Source: an uncultured Spartobacteria bacterium
GTDB taxonomy: Bacteria > Verrucomicrobiota > Verrucomicrobiia > Chthoniobacterales > Chthoniobacteraceae
Assembly: GCA_903933715.1 (NCBI GenBank)
Contig: CAIZLD010000008.1
Span: forward strand, 1-59,634
Reading direction: 5' to 3'
DNA: 59,634 nt
Shown: positions 45,121 through 54,918 of the stretch, in pieces
Position numbering within the stretch: position 1 is the first letter of the stretch
Layout: each line of letters starts with the position of its first letter
Notes under the pieces: model-generated
Seen by the model: only the letters and a program-made list of their open reading frames with translations
Database searches by the model: none
What the model was told of the DNA's origin: nothing
Made by a program: the position numbers and the translations under genes

Positions 45121-46607
45121 ATCTCCCCTCCCGCCCTTCCCAGTCCGGCTCCGCCTTATTGATCAGCCTTTTTGTGATCACCATCCTGTCGTTGCTGTTG
45201 GGAGGGGTGCTGATTCAGATTCGCGTTAACGCAAACACGCTCAACCAAGCGATTTCCTGGCAGCAGGCCTTGGTGGCGGCGGAAGCCGGCGTACAGCAGG
45301 CTGCGGCGCAGGTCCAGGCGCAGTTTGTACCGCTTTTGAATCTAAACACCCCCCCTGACCTTACCGGAACCCAAAGCAACATCCCGGCCGTTAGCGGGAC
45401 GCTCACCAATTCGGGAGAGGGGAATGTGAGTGCGACCTTCGGATACGTCTTAAGCGGGACCAAAGGCTCCAAGGGCACTTCTTTCCGGGTTCTCTCTACC
45501 GGCACAGCCCAGGTGGCGGGCACGAAGTTTGTCGGTCATGACGGGCGCGATGCGGTGCTTCGGAAGTTGACTTTTACCTCCAATGCCTGCTTTGCCACCC
45601 GGCAAATCGAAGCCTGGTTTGCCCCGGATCGATCCGCAGAATGCGGGCTGGTCACCAACGGCACGATCAGCATGAACAACCACAACATCACCGTGGATAG
45701 CTTCGACTCCAGCAGTTATAATAACGCGGACCCCACACTGAGGCGTAGCGAACCGAACAAAGGGCCAAACGCGATTATTGGATATTATAATTCGAAGGCC
45801 ATCAACAACTCCAATGGCGGTGTCATGGGCCAGGATTATTTTTACGCCGATATCGGTACCAATGGCCAGTTGATCACAGCGGGTGGCGCTTACATTTATG
45901 GCGATGCAATGACCAACGGTGGCGTGGCTACCGGAACCGTGCATGTTTCCGGATCCATTTATAACGATTTTTATCAGCTTTTGGCGCCCGTTAAGCCCCC
46001 CACCGAGACGTTCCAAGCCATTACGATGCCGAACAAAGGCACCACACTCTTGGGCGGGACCAAAGACAGCCCAACCCGCTACAAAGTCGATAGCGTTTCG
46101 GTGACCGGCAACAATGCCAAACTCACCTTTGACTTTGGTACCGTGACATCTGGAACAGCCACCGACCCCAACAAGAATTACATCGAGCTTTATATTACGG
46201 GCAATTTCAACACCAAGGGAGGAGGGAATGGCGATGGCTCCATCGTCATTAACAGCGGGGTGAATGTAAAAATTTACGTCGGCGGAAATATCGGTTTGGG
46301 TGGCAACGGCATTGCCAATAACAACGGTTCGGCCAGTTCTCTCTCCATCCTGGGGATCACCCCTCCTGCCGGTGTCATTCGGACGGCGGATTTTGGCGGA
46401 ACGAGCACCTTCTATGGAACGGTCTACGCCCCCGGCTATGACATCACTTTGGGCGGCACCCCCACTTACATCGGCAGCATGATCGGAAAATCAGCGACCT
46501 TGGTGGGCAACGTCGCCATCCGTTATGACGAGGCTTTAAACGGGAAGCTCCCCATCTCCCGCTACAAGATAGTGAGCTGGTTTGAGAACACCAAGAAAGT
46601 GCCGTAA
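45117..46607 (+). CDS. PilX-like pilus assembly protein with long C-terminal domain
   Basis: The 496-residue protein starts with a PilX/GspK-type N terminus: SGSALLISLFVITILSLLLGG, where +5 is not Glu, as usual in this subgroup. A helix rich in alanine and glutamine (QALVAAEAGVQQAAAQVQAQF) follows. The C-terminal 300 residues are glycine/asparagine-rich and beta-structured, with GTVYAPGYDITLGGTPTYIG and SMIGKSATLVGNVAIRYDE, a type of C-terminal segment frequent in PilX-like proteins of this phylum. An ATG at 45105 is also in frame; 45117 gives the ATGA overlap with the PilW-like gene. Confidence 0.8.
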   Translation: MNLPSRPSQSGSALLISLFVITILSLLLGGVLIQIRVNANTLNQAISWQQALVAAEAGVQQAAAQVQAQFVPLLNLNTPPDLTGTQSNIPAVSGTLTNSGEGNVSATFGYVLSGTKGSKGTSFRVLSTGTAQVAGTKFVGHDGRDAVLRKLTFTSNACFATRQIEAWFAPDRSAECGLVTNGTISMNNHNITVDSFDSSSYNNADPTLRRSEPNKGPNAIIGYYNSKAINNSNGGVMGQDYFYADIGTNGQLITAGGAYIYGDAMTNGGVATGTVHVSGSIYNDFYQLLAPVKPPTETFQAITMPNKGTTLLGGTKDSPTRYKVDSVSVTGNNAKLTFDFGTVTSGTATDPNKNYIELYITGNFNTKGGGNGDGSIVINSGVNVKIYVGGNIGLGGNGIANNNGSASSLSILGITPPAGVIRTADFGGTSTFYGTVYAPGYDITLGGTPTYIGSMIGKSATLVGNVAIRYDEALNGKLPISRYKIVSWFENTKKVP

Positions 46608-46838
46608 GCGGCGGGTGGATCGGCCGCTCCGAGAACGAGAAAGGTGGATCGACCGCTCCGCGGGCGATTTGGGACGGTGCGTTCGATCAAAAATGGCACG
46701 CGCACTCCCATCGCGCCCGGAGATCGCGATCCACCCTGATCCAACCTGAACGACACCCCCGTCGCGCTTCTCTCGTCCCAAGGGCTTGCTTCGGGAGAAT
46801 CTCTCCCGTAGGGTATCCCGCAACAACCTTTTTACCCC
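46608..46838. other. Intergenic region pilX-thyA with GGTGGATCG repeats
   Basis: Two direct copies of GGTGGATCG(G/A)CCGCTCCG (46614 and 46643) and an inverted copy GATCGCGATCCACC (about 46722-46735) recur from the gaps at 21762 and 43616. Close to thyA, CGGGAGA-ATC-TCTCCCG (46792-46808) is a perfect 7 bp hairpin without a T-run. No gene is seen. Confidence 0.6.
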
Positions 46839-47633
46839 GTGCGCGCATACTTAGATCTCCTCCGGCTGGTTCTCGATGAAGGCAAATTCAAGTCCGATCG
46901 CACCGGCACCGGGACCACCTCGGTTTTTGGGGCGCAGGCGCGGTTCGATTTGCGCAAAGGTTTCCCACTTCTAACCACCAAGAAGCTCCATCTCAAATCG
47001 ATTCTCCACGAACTGCTCTGGTTTTTACGGGGCGAGACCAATGTCCGCTCGCTTCAGGAAGTCGGCGTGAGCATTTGGGACGAGTGGGCCGACGCCGAAG
47101 GAAACCTGGGCCGCGTTTACGGCGCGCAATGGTGTGACTGGCGGACCCCGGACGGCCGCTCGGTGAATCAAATTGATGAGGTGATCGAACAAATAAAGAG
47201 CAACCCCGACAGCCGCCGCTTGATCGTCACCGCCTGGAACCCGGGCGAAATTAGCGAGATGAAGCTGCCGCCTTGCCATCTGCTCTTCCAGTTTTACGTG
47301 CACGAGGGAATCCTCTCGTGCCAGCTTTACCAGCGCAGCGCCGACCTGTTCCTCGGAGTTCCGTTCAACATCGCTTCCTATGCGATGCTGACGCTGATGG
47401 TCGCGCAGGTTTGTGGGCTGAAGGCGGGTGATTTCGTCCACACTTTCGGCGATCTGCACCTCTACTCCAATCACATGGAGCAGGTCAAAGAGCAGCTTTC
47501 CCGGGAGCCCCGCCCATTGCCGACGATGACGCTCAATCCTGCGGTCAAGAACATCCATGATTTTCGTTTTGAGGATTTCGTTCTTGAGGGATACGACCCG
47601 CATCCGGCCATCAAAGCCCCCGTTGCCGTCTAG
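46839..47633 (+). CDS. thyA: Thymidylate synthase
   Basis: ThyA (264 aa, same length as in Escherichia coli) methylates dUMP to dTMP with methylenetetrahydrofolate. The catalytic cysteine is C146 in [32 protein letters not shown] binds dUMP, and [13 protein letters not shown] is at residues 19-31. The start is a GTG. The stop codon overlaps the GGAG ribosome-binding site of folA, which supplies the next step of folate recycling. Confidence 0.98.
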   Translation: MRAYLDLLRLVLDEGKFKSDRTGTGTTSVFGAQARFDLRKGFPLLTTKKLHLKSILHELLWFLRGETNVRSLQEVGVSIWDEWADAEGNLGRVYGAQWCDWRTPDGRSVNQIDEVIEQIKSNPDSRRLIVTAWNPGEISEMKLPPCHLLFQFYVHEGILSCQLYQRSADLFLGVPFNIASYAMLTLMVAQVCGLKAGDFVHTFGDLHLYSNHMEQVKEQLSREPRPLPTMTLNPAVKNIHDFRFEDFVLEGYDPHPAIKAPVAV

Positions 47634-47642
47634 GAGTTTTCG

Positions 47643-48128
47643 ATGGAAAAGCAGCCCCAACTTATTGCAATCGCGGCGATGGCCCGCAACCGGGTGATCG
47701 GGCGCAACGGGACGATCCCGTGGCATATCTCTGACGAACTGCGTTTTTTCAAAGCCACCACCACCGGGCACACCATTTTAATGGGGCGCAAGACATTCCA
47801 ATCGCTGGGGAGGCCGTTGCCCAATCGCCGCAATCTGGTGGCGACTCACGGGCCTGATATTGAAGGAGTTACCGTAATCCGGGATCTCGCCTCCTTTGAT
47901 CCGGCGGAATACGCAGCTCCGGGCACGAAGGTCTTTGTCATTGGTGGCGCGGCCATTTACGAGCAACTCATCCCGCGTTGTCAGGAGTTGCTGCTCACTT
48001 TCGTCCCGATCGAGGTGGAAGGGGACGCCTATTTCCCGGAATTCGAGCCGCTTTTTGAGTTCCGCGAGACCGTGCTCGTCCACCCGGAGTTTGAAGTCCG
48101 GCGATACGTGCGGACCGGAGCGGCGTAG
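47643..48128 (+). CDS. folA: Dihydrofolate reductase
   Basis: DHFR (161 aa) regenerates tetrahydrofolate consumed by ThyA. Visible motifs are IAAMARNRVIGRNGTIPWHISDELRFFK (given in part: NGTIPWHISDELRFF), MGRKTFQSLGRPLPNRRN and FVIGGAAIYEQLIP. It lies 9 bp after thyA and is co-transcribed. Length is normal. Confidence 0.97.
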   Translation: MEKQPQLIAIAAMARNRVIGRNGTIPWHISDELRFFKATTTGHTILMGRKTFQSLGRPLPNRRNLVATHGPDIEGVTVIRDLASFDPAEYAAPGTKVFVIGGAAIYEQLIPRCQELLLTFVPIEVEGDAYFPEFEPLFEFRETVLVHPEFEVRRYVRTGAA

Positions 48129-48153
48129 CGGCGCGATTCCCGTTCGTCTCTTT

Positions 48154-48945
48154 ATGAATATCCTCGATCACTGCACGGTCTTGATCACCGGCGCTTCCGC
48201 CGGTCTCGGCATGGAATTTGCCCGGCAGCTCGCTCCCAAGGCGGCAACGATGGTCCTGGTGGCGAGGCGAATCGAACGCCTCGAAATCCTGAAGCACGAA
48301 CTCGAACGCCCCGGCCTCGAAATCCACTGTCGCCAGTGCGATCTCTCGGAGCGCACGGAATTGGAAGAACTCATTCAATGGCTGGCCGGGGCTGGGCTCA
48401 AACTGAATTTCCTGATCAACAATGCCGGGTTGGGAGATCGCGGGCGGTTTGAAGCCAGCGAATGGGAGCGGGTGCAATCGATGCTGGACGTCAATATCGC
48501 CGCGCTCACCCGGCTCACGCACGCTTTGTTGCCGACGCTCAAGGGCCAGGCTGGGGCTGCGATTTTGAATGTCTCTTCGGTTGCGAGCCTGTTTCCGATC
48601 CCAAAGCTGGCGGTTTACGCCGCCACCAAAGCGTACGTGACCAGCTTCTCGGAGGCGATCCGGGCCGAACTTCGGGGGACCGGAGTGCGGGTCACCACCC
48701 TCTGCCCCGGCCCGGTTTCCACGGAATTCGGGCAAGTCGCCGAACGGGCGGATGAACCGGACTCAGTAAAACCGCCCGATTCATTGCGGGTTTCGGCCCA
48801 ACAAGTCGTGGCTGAGGCGCTGCAAGCTGTCGCCAAAGATCGGGCTCGGGTGATCCCTGGTTGGCGCGTCGCGCTGCTGGCGGGATTGGTCGCGGCGGTG
48901 CCGATCGCGTTTTTGCGCTGCGGCTTAAATCGACGGGGGCGGTAG
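48154..48945 (+). CDS. Short-chain dehydrogenase/reductase
   Basis: The 263-residue protein has the NAD(P)-binding TGASAGLGMEFA, the NNAG motif (FLINNAGLGDRG), catalytic serine in LNVSSVASLFP and YAATKAYV with the Tyr-Lys pair. The C terminus has a hydrophobic segment (WRVALLAGLVAAVPIAFL), so it may be membrane-associated. I start at the ATG at 48154; the frame upstream overlaps folA. Substrate unknown. Confidence 0.9.
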   Translation: MNILDHCTVLITGASAGLGMEFARQLAPKAATMVLVARRIERLEILKHELERPGLEIHCRQCDLSERTELEELIQWLAGAGLKLNFLINNAGLGDRGRFEASEWERVQSMLDVNIAALTRLTHALLPTLKGQAGAAILNVSSVASLFPIPKLAVYAATKAYVTSFSEAIRAELRGTGVRVTTLCPGPVSTEFGQVAERADEPDSVKPPDSLRVSAQQVVAEALQAVAKDRARVIPGWRVALLAGLVAAVPIAFLRCGLNRRGR

Positions 48946-48994
48946 CTGTTGCTTTCGCCAACGGACAGATGGGACCCACGCATCTAAATTATTT

Positions 48995-49145
48995 TCACGC
49001 AAAGACGCAAAGGCGCAAAGATTTGGAGTAGAAAATACTGGCTGGTTGCGGCGGAATTAAATCCAACTCGGAATGGAAGCGTGGAAAAAAAGAAGGGATG
49101 TCGGTTTCTTCATTTCTTTGGGCTTTGCGTCTTTGCGTGAGATTT
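48995..49145. repeat. Inverted pair of CGCAAAGACGCAAAGG repeats before uvrA
   Basis: TTCACGCAAAGACGCAAAGG (from 48994) and GCTTTGCGTCTTTGCGTGA (about 49122-49141) are complementary and enclose about 100 bp, so the 303 bp gap between the SDR gene and uvrA can form a long stem. The same motif is found at 14519, 34157 and inside each 245 bp tandem unit. No gene is seen. Confidence 0.7.
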
Positions 49146-49248
49146 CTGCAAGCAGGCCTCGTTTTAATTTAAAGGCGTGGGGGATGGCTTTGCTTGCCAT
49201 CGGCGCCGGTCTGGACGAGGGTTGTGAGTTGCCCTTGAACCAGCCGTT

Positions 49249-52200
49249 GTGAAGAAAACCGAACATTCCATCCAGATCCGCGGAGCGCGTCAGAATAACC
49301 TCAAGGGGTTCAACCTCGATATCCCTCTCGGGAAATTGACGGTCATTTCCGGCCCCAGCGGCAGCGGAAAATCGAGCCTCGCCTTTGACACCCTCTATGC
49401 CGAAGGGCAGCGGCGTTATGTCGAGACGTTCAGCCCTTACACCCGGCAGTTCCTGGAGCGGATGGACAAACCGCAAGTTGATGAAATCCGGGGAATCCCG
49501 CCCGCCATCGCCATCGAGCAGTCCAACCCGGTCAAGACGACCCGCTCCACGGTCGGAACGATGACGGAGATCAATGATTATTTAAAACTCCTTTTCCCGC
49601 GCATTGCCGGTGCGGTTTGCCCCTCGTGCAACCGGCCGATCCGCCCCGAAACCGCCGCTTCCATCGTGGATCAAGCGTTCGTGGAAGCCCCCGGCGAGAC
49701 GGTGCTGGTGACGTTCGGGGTTCCGGTGCCGACCGGGACCAAGGCGGCCGATTTCTTCGCCTTTCTCCAAAGCCAGGGGTATCTGCGCATTTGGATCAAC
49801 GGCTCGATTTTACGAACCGACGAGCCCGATCTCGCGCCAGTGCGTCTGCCCGCCGTGGTTCGGGTGATTCAGGATCGCATCACTCTCGCGGAAGAAAACC
49901 GCCCGCGTTTATTTGAGGGGTTGGAGATCGCGTTGCGCTTTGGGAAAGGGCAAATCGCGTTGATCGTCGGAAAGGACCGCGTTTTTCCGCATTCCTCGGG
50001 CTGGCATTGCGCCCATTGCGATCAGGAAATCACGCCGCCTACGCCCGGCCTGTTCAGTTTCAACAGCCCGCTGGGGGCGTGCCCCAAATGCAAAGGGTTT
50101 GGTAGGGTTATCGGGATTGATCTGGAACGCGCGATCCCGGACCGCAGCCTCAGCATCAAAGGCGGCGCGGTGAAGCCGTTCCAGAGCGAGAGCGGCAGGG
50201 AATGTCAGCGCGATCTCTTGAAGGGATGCGCCCGGCACGAGGTGGACATCCACGTTCCCTATGAGCAGTTGCCGCAGGCCGACCGGGATTTCATTTTGCA
50301 GGGCGAAGATGCGTCGGAAAGCGCGGAAGATCTTTGGAAAAATGGCCGCTGGTATGGGGTGCGCGGGTTTTTCGACTGGCTGGAATCGAAGGCTTACAAA
50401 ATGCACATTCGCGTGTTGTTAAGCCGCTACCGCAGCTACAACGTTTGTCCCGATTGCCGGGGCGGCCGTTTCCAGCCCGCAGTGTTGGATCACCGGGTGG
50501 CGGGACGGACTTTGCCGGAGTTGCTGGCGTTGCCGGTGCGCGAGGCGTTGGCGGTTTTCGAAGCCGCTTCTGAAACCGACGATTCAACCACGGTAATGCT
50601 CCGGGGCGAGGTCACTTCGCGGCTCCGCTATTTGCTGGAAGTGGGGCTCGGCTATTTGAGCCTGGACCGCCCCACGCGATCACTGAGCGGAGGTGAGGTG
50701 GAACGGGTGAACCTGACGACTTGTCTCGGGGCGTCGCTGGTCAACACGCTCTTTGTGATGGATGAACCGACCGTGGGACTCCATCCGCGCGATGTCGGGC
50801 GGCTGTTGGGCGTGATGCATGGCTTGCGCGACCGGGGGAATACGCTCGTGGTGGTCGAGCACGAGGAAGCCGTTTTGCGCGCCGCCGATCACGTCGTCGA
50901 GATTGGCCCGGGGCGTGGCGAAGGGGGCGGCGAGCTGGTTTACAGCGGATCGCTGGACAAGATGCGACGGACGCTCACCGCCGATTACTTGAGCGGCAAA
51001 AAGTCGATCCCGATCCCGGCACAACGCCGCGCGCCCAAAGGCTGGTTGCGCGTGGACGGGGCTTCGCAAAACAATCTTCGCAAGATCGACGTCGATTTTC
51101 CGCTCGGCGTGTTTGCCTGTATCACCGGGGTGTCCGGTTCGGGCAAGAGCACGCTCGTTCACGAGGTGCTTTATCGCAATTTGATGAAGCTGCGGGGCGG
51201 GCTGGCGAGCGAGGAAGAGGGGGCGGGGGCTTGCCGGGGAATCACCGGCGCGGAAGCCGTCGGCAATGTCGTGATGGTCGATCAATCGTCGCTTTCGCGT
51301 TCGCCGCGTTCGAGCCCGATCGTTTACCTGGACCAGTTCGACGCCATCCGCGAGCGTTTTGCCATGCTGCCGGAAGCGATGGCGGCCGGGTTTACCGCGA
51401 GTTCCTTTTCGTTCAACTCCGGGACGGGGCGTTGCGACCGCTGCTCGGGGATGGGATTTGAGAAAATCGAGATGCAGTTTTTGAGCGATCTCTACGTGCG
51501 TTGCCCGGAGTGCGACGGCAAGCGTTATCAGGCGCACGTTTTGCGCGTGCATCTGCGCGGCAAATCGATCGCCGATGTGCTGGAGATGACCGTGACCGAA
51601 GCGATCGCGTTTTTCGAAACGGATCTTGCCGATCCAAGCCCCGGGTCGCATTCGGTGGGATCGTTGCTGGCTTCGTTGCGATTGCTGGAGGAGGTGGGCC
51701 TTGGGTATTTGCGGCTCGGGCAGCCGCTGAACGTCTTGAGCGGCGGCGAATCGCAACGGCTCAAACTGGTCAGCCATTTGGCAGGGAAAACCGGGGAAGG
51801 CACGCAAGGCGCGCTGCTCATCCTCGACGAGCCGACCACCGGGCTGCACTTCGACGATGTTGCGGTGTTGCTGCGCGTGTTCGACCGGTTGGTGGAGCAG
51901 GGGAACACGCTGCTGGTGATCGAGCATAATCTGGAAGTGATCAAGAGCGCCGATTACGTGATCGACCTCGGCCCGGAGGCCGGGGCCGACGGCGGGCTCG
52001 TGGTCGCCACTGGGACTCCCGAAGCCTTGATTCAAGTGGACGGCTCCCACACCGGCCAGGCATTGCAGGGCATCCTTAAAAAAACGCCGCAAAGCCTGCG
52101 GACGAACGTCAAGCCGATCTCTCAACTCTCAACTTCCTCCTCTCTCAACGCCATCTCCATCCACGGCGCGCGCGAGCACAATCTCAAAAATATCTCGCTT

Positions 52201-54795
52201 GAGATTCCGCGCGATCAGCTCGTCGTCATCACCGGGTTGAGCGGCTCAGGCAAGAGTACGCTGGCATTTGATATTCTCTTTGCCGAGGGCCAGAGGCGGT
52301 TCCTCGACAGCATGTCGGTCTATGCGCGGCAATTTGTAGAGCAGTTGGAGCGCCCCGATGTCGATCTCGTCACCGGGCTTCCCCCGTCGGTCGCCATCGA
52401 ACAGCGGGTCACGCGGGGCGGCGGCAAATCGACCGTCGCCACCGTCACCGAGGTTTACCATTTCCTGCGGCTCCTTTTTGCCAAACTCGGCACCCAATAT
52501 TGCCCCGAGTGCAATCTGCCCGTCGAAAAACAGAGCTTTGCCACGATCTTGAAAAAAGCGGAGGCGGTGGTGCGCAAACAAGGGGGTGTCCGGGTGTTGG
52601 CTCCGTTGGTCAAAGCACGGAAGGGGTTCCATAGCGAGATCGCCCGCTGGGCTTCACGCGAAGGGTTTGAAGAACTGCTCGTGGACGGGCGGCTCGTGGC
52701 GGTTTCCGATTTCAAGCGGCTGGAACGGTTCCGCGAACACACGATCGATGTGGTGGTGGGGGAGCGGCGTTCCCCCAAACGGATCGAGCAAATTCTCCGG
52801 CGCGCTTTGCAAATCGGCAAGGGGACGGCCCGGCTGCGCGATCCGTATGGCAAAACCACGGTTTTGAGTACCGAGATGAGCTGCCCCGGTTGCGGCGAAT
52901 CGTTTGAGGAACTCGACCCCCGTTTGTTTTCCTTCAACTCCCCCCACGGCTGGTGCGAACTGTGCCACGGCTTTGGCGAAATCTGGGAAGGCCCGGCGGT
53001 CGAGGCGGATACCCCGCTGGAAGCCGAAATGGACGAGGAGCGCCGCCACGAATGGCTCGAAGAAGGGGAAGCGCAGCCTTGCCCCGAGTGCCACGGCACC
53101 CGGCTCAACGAAATTGCGCGCAATGTCCGGCTTCAAAATCGGACTTTGGGCGAACTGGTCGCGCTGTCGGTAAGCGAAGCGTTTGCGGAAATCGGGAAGC
53201 TCAAGTTTAACGCAAAGCAGAAAGTGATTAGCGCCGACATTCTGCCGGAAATTCGTCAGCGGCTCGAGTTTATGACTCGCGTCGGCCTCGATTATTTGGG
53301 GCTGGGGCGTTCGGCCAAGACGTTGAGCGGCGGCGAATCGCAACGCATCCGGCTGGCGGCGCAGCTGGGCTCCAATCTGCGTGGCGTACTCTACGTTCTC
53401 GACGAGCCGACCATCGGGCTTCATCCTCGCGATAACGAGCAACTCCTCGTCACGCTCGAAGCGCTTCGGGCGAAGGGCAATTCGCTCCTGGTCGTTGAGC
53501 ATGATGAAGAGACGATGCGCCGGGCGGACACCATTGTCGATCTCGGCCCCGGCGCCGGAATGCACGGCGGGGAAATCGTCGCCATTGGCAGCATGAAAGA
53601 GCTGATGAGCCATCCGACCTCCGAAACCGGCCGATGCCTGCGCGAGCCGATGCGCCACCCGATCCAGGGATCGCGGCGGGGTTTGGACAGCGTATCCGGC
53701 TGGATAGAACTCCAGGGGGCGCGAGCCAATAACCTGCAAAATATCAACGTGCGCTTCCCGCTCGGGCGGCTGACGGTCTTAACGGGCATCTCCGGGTCCG
53801 GCAAAAGCTCGCTCATGCGCGGCGTGCTGCGGCCCGCTTTGGAGCAGGGGATCGCGTTCGAAAAACAGAAAGCCAAACGATCCGCAAAACCCTCCGGTTC
53901 ACAGGCCAGTGCTATCGGAAACCGCAACGCCTATGCTTCAATTCTAGGCGCGGAACAAGTGGAGACGGTTTACGAGGTCGATCAATCGCCCATCGGCAAA
54001 ACCTCCCGTTCCACCCCGGCCACTTATATTAAAGTTTTCGACGAAATCCGGAAACAATTTGCCATCTTGCCGCTCTCCCGGATGCGCGGCTACACGGCGT
54101 CGCGATTTTCCTTCAACACGGCAGGGGGCCGCTGCGAAACCTGCGCGGGGCAGGGGACGATCAAGATCGAGATGAACTTCCTGCCCGCGAGCTATGTCCC
54201 GTGCGGCGATTGCCATGGCAAACGTTACAACGCATCGACTCTGGAAGTGCTCTATAACGAGCGCAGCATCGGCGATGTGATGGAAATGACCCTCGAAACG
54301 GCTGCGGAGTTTTTTAGTGCGAATCCCAAAATTGCCCGGCCGCTGCAACTCCTGTGCGATACCGGCTTGGGCTACCTGAAACTCGGCCAGGCCAGCCCCA
54401 CCTTGAGCGGCGGCGAAGCGCAGCGGCTCAAACTGGTGAGCGAATTGATCCGCGGCGTCACCCGGGCTGTCAACGATCGCATCCGGCGCCAGCGTACCCC
54501 CAAATCGACCGTCTATCTGCTCGAAGAGCCGACCATTGGCCTCCATATGGCGGACGTGGAGCGGCTCCTGGATGTTCTGCACCGGCTGGTTGACGACGGC
54601 CAGACCGTCATCGTGATTGAGCATAACGTCTCGCTGATTGCCGAGGCCGACTACGTCGTGGACATCGGACCTGAAGCGGGGCCGGACGGCGGAAAGGTGG
54701 TCGCCTGTGGCACGCCCGAGGGGGTCGCCGCCAGCAACGTGAGCCGCACCGCCCCATTTTTGAGGGAAGCCCTCGGGATGAAAACACCGAAATGA
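49249..54795 (+). CDS. uvrA: Tandem-duplicated excinuclease ABC subunit A (double UvrA)
   Basis: This 1848-residue protein is two complete UvrA units in one chain, so it has four ATPase domains; ordinary UvrA is about 940 residues. Walker A loops lie near residues 35 (GPSGSGKSS), 627 (GVSGSGKST), 996 (GLSGSGKST) and 1513 (GISGSGKSS). ABC signatures lie near 479 (LSGGEVERV), 830 (LSGGESQRL), 1360 (LSGGESQRI) and 1719 (LSGGEAQRL). Each half has UvrA zinc modules, e.g. CDRCSGMGFEKIEMQFLSDL..CPEC and CETCAGQGTIKIEMNF..CGDC. It recognises bulky DNA lesions and loads UvrB. In the first signature the usual Gln is Glu. Start is a GTG. Double UvrA is known in Chlamydiae and other PVC bacteria. Confidence 0.97.
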   Translation: MKKTEHSIQIRGARQNNLKGFNLDIPLGKLTVISGPSGSGKSSLAFDTLYAEGQRRYVETFSPYTRQFLERMDKPQVDEIRGIPPAIAIEQSNPVKTTRSTVGTMTEINDYLKLLFPRIAGAVCPSCNRPIRPETAASIVDQAFVEAPGETVLVTFGVPVPTGTKAADFFAFLQSQGYLRIWINGSILRTDEPDLAPVRLPAVVRVIQDRITLAEENRPRLFEGLEIALRFGKGQIALIVGKDRVFPHSSGWHCAHCDQEITPPTPGLFSFNSPLGACPKCKGFGRVIGIDLERAIPDRSLSIKGGAVKPFQSESGRECQRDLLKGCARHEVDIHVPYEQLPQADRDFILQGEDASESAEDLWKNGRWYGVRGFFDWLESKAYKMHIRVLLSRYRSYNVCPDCRGGRFQPAVLDHRVAGRTLPELLALPVREALAVFEAASETDDSTTVMLRGEVTSRLRYLLEVGLGYLSLDRPTRSLSGGEVERVNLTTCLGASLVNTLFVMDEPTVGLHPRDVGRLLGVMHGLRDRGNTLVVVEHEEAVLRAADHVVEIGPGRGEGGGELVYSGSLDKMRRTLTADYLSGKKSIPIPAQRRAPKGWLRVDGASQNNLRKIDVDFPLGVFACITGVSGSGKSTLVHEVLYRNLMKLRGGLASEEEGAGACRGITGAEAVGNVVMVDQSSLSRSPRSSPIVYLDQFDAIRERFAMLPEAMAAGFTASSFSFNSGTGRCDRCSGMGFEKIEMQFLSDLYVRCPECDGKRYQAHVLRVHLRGKSIADVLEMTVTEAIAFFETDLADPSPGSHSVGSLLASLRLLEEVGLGYLRLGQPLNVLSGGESQRLKLVSHLAGKTGEGTQGALLILDEPTTGLHFDDVAVLLRVFDRLVEQGNTLLVIEHNLEVIKSADYVIDLGPEAGADGGLVVATGTPEALIQVDGSHTGQALQGILKKTPQSLRTNVKPISQLSTSSSLNAISIHGAREHNLKNISLEIPRDQLVVITGLSGSGKSTLAFDILFAEGQRRFLDSMSVYARQFVEQLERPDVDLVTGLPPSVAIEQRVTRGGGKSTVATVTEVYHFLRLLFAKLGTQYCPECNLPVEKQSFATILKKAEAVVRKQGGVRVLAPLVKARKGFHSEIARWASREGFEELLVDGRLVAVSDFKRLERFREHTIDVVVGERRSPKRIEQILRRALQIGKGTARLRDPYGKTTVLSTEMSCPGCGESFEELDPRLFSFNSPHGWCELCHGFGEIWEGPAVEADTPLEAEMDEERRHEWLEEGEAQPCPECHGTRLNEIARNVRLQNRTLGELVALSVSEAFAEIGKLKFNAKQKVISADILPEIRQRLEFMTRVGLDYLGLGRSAKTLSGGESQRIRLAAQLGSNLRGVLYVLDEPTIGLHPRDNEQLLVTLEALRAKGNSLLVVEHDEETMRRADTIVDLGPGAGMHGGEIVAIGSMKELMSHPTSETGRCLREPMRHPIQGSRRGLDSVSGWIELQGARANNLQNINVRFPLGRLTVLTGISGSGKSSLMRGVLRPALEQGIAFEKQKAKRSAKPSGSQASAIGNRNAYASILGAEQVETVYEVDQSPIGKTSRSTPATYIKVFDEIRKQFAILPLSRMRGYTASRFSFNTAGGRCETCAGQGTIKIEMNFLPASYVPCGDCHGKRYNASTLEVLYNERSIGDVMEMTLETAAEFFSANPKIARPLQLLCDTGLGYLKLGQASPTLSGGEAQRLKLVSELIRGVTRAVNDRIRRQRTPKSTVYLLEEPTIGLHMADVERLLDVLHRLVDDGQTVIVIEHNVSLIAEADYVVDIGPEAGPDGGKVVACGTPEGVAASNVSRTAPFLREALGMKTPK

Positions 54796-54918
54796 GCGGT
54801 TTTCGAGGAGGCGTTCTCTGTATTTCTACTAAAACCCATTATTTTCAGTTCAGCGAAAGCACGATGTAAATTATGTGGGACATTTGTCGTTGAGTATGAG
54901 AGGGTTGGGATCGATCAC

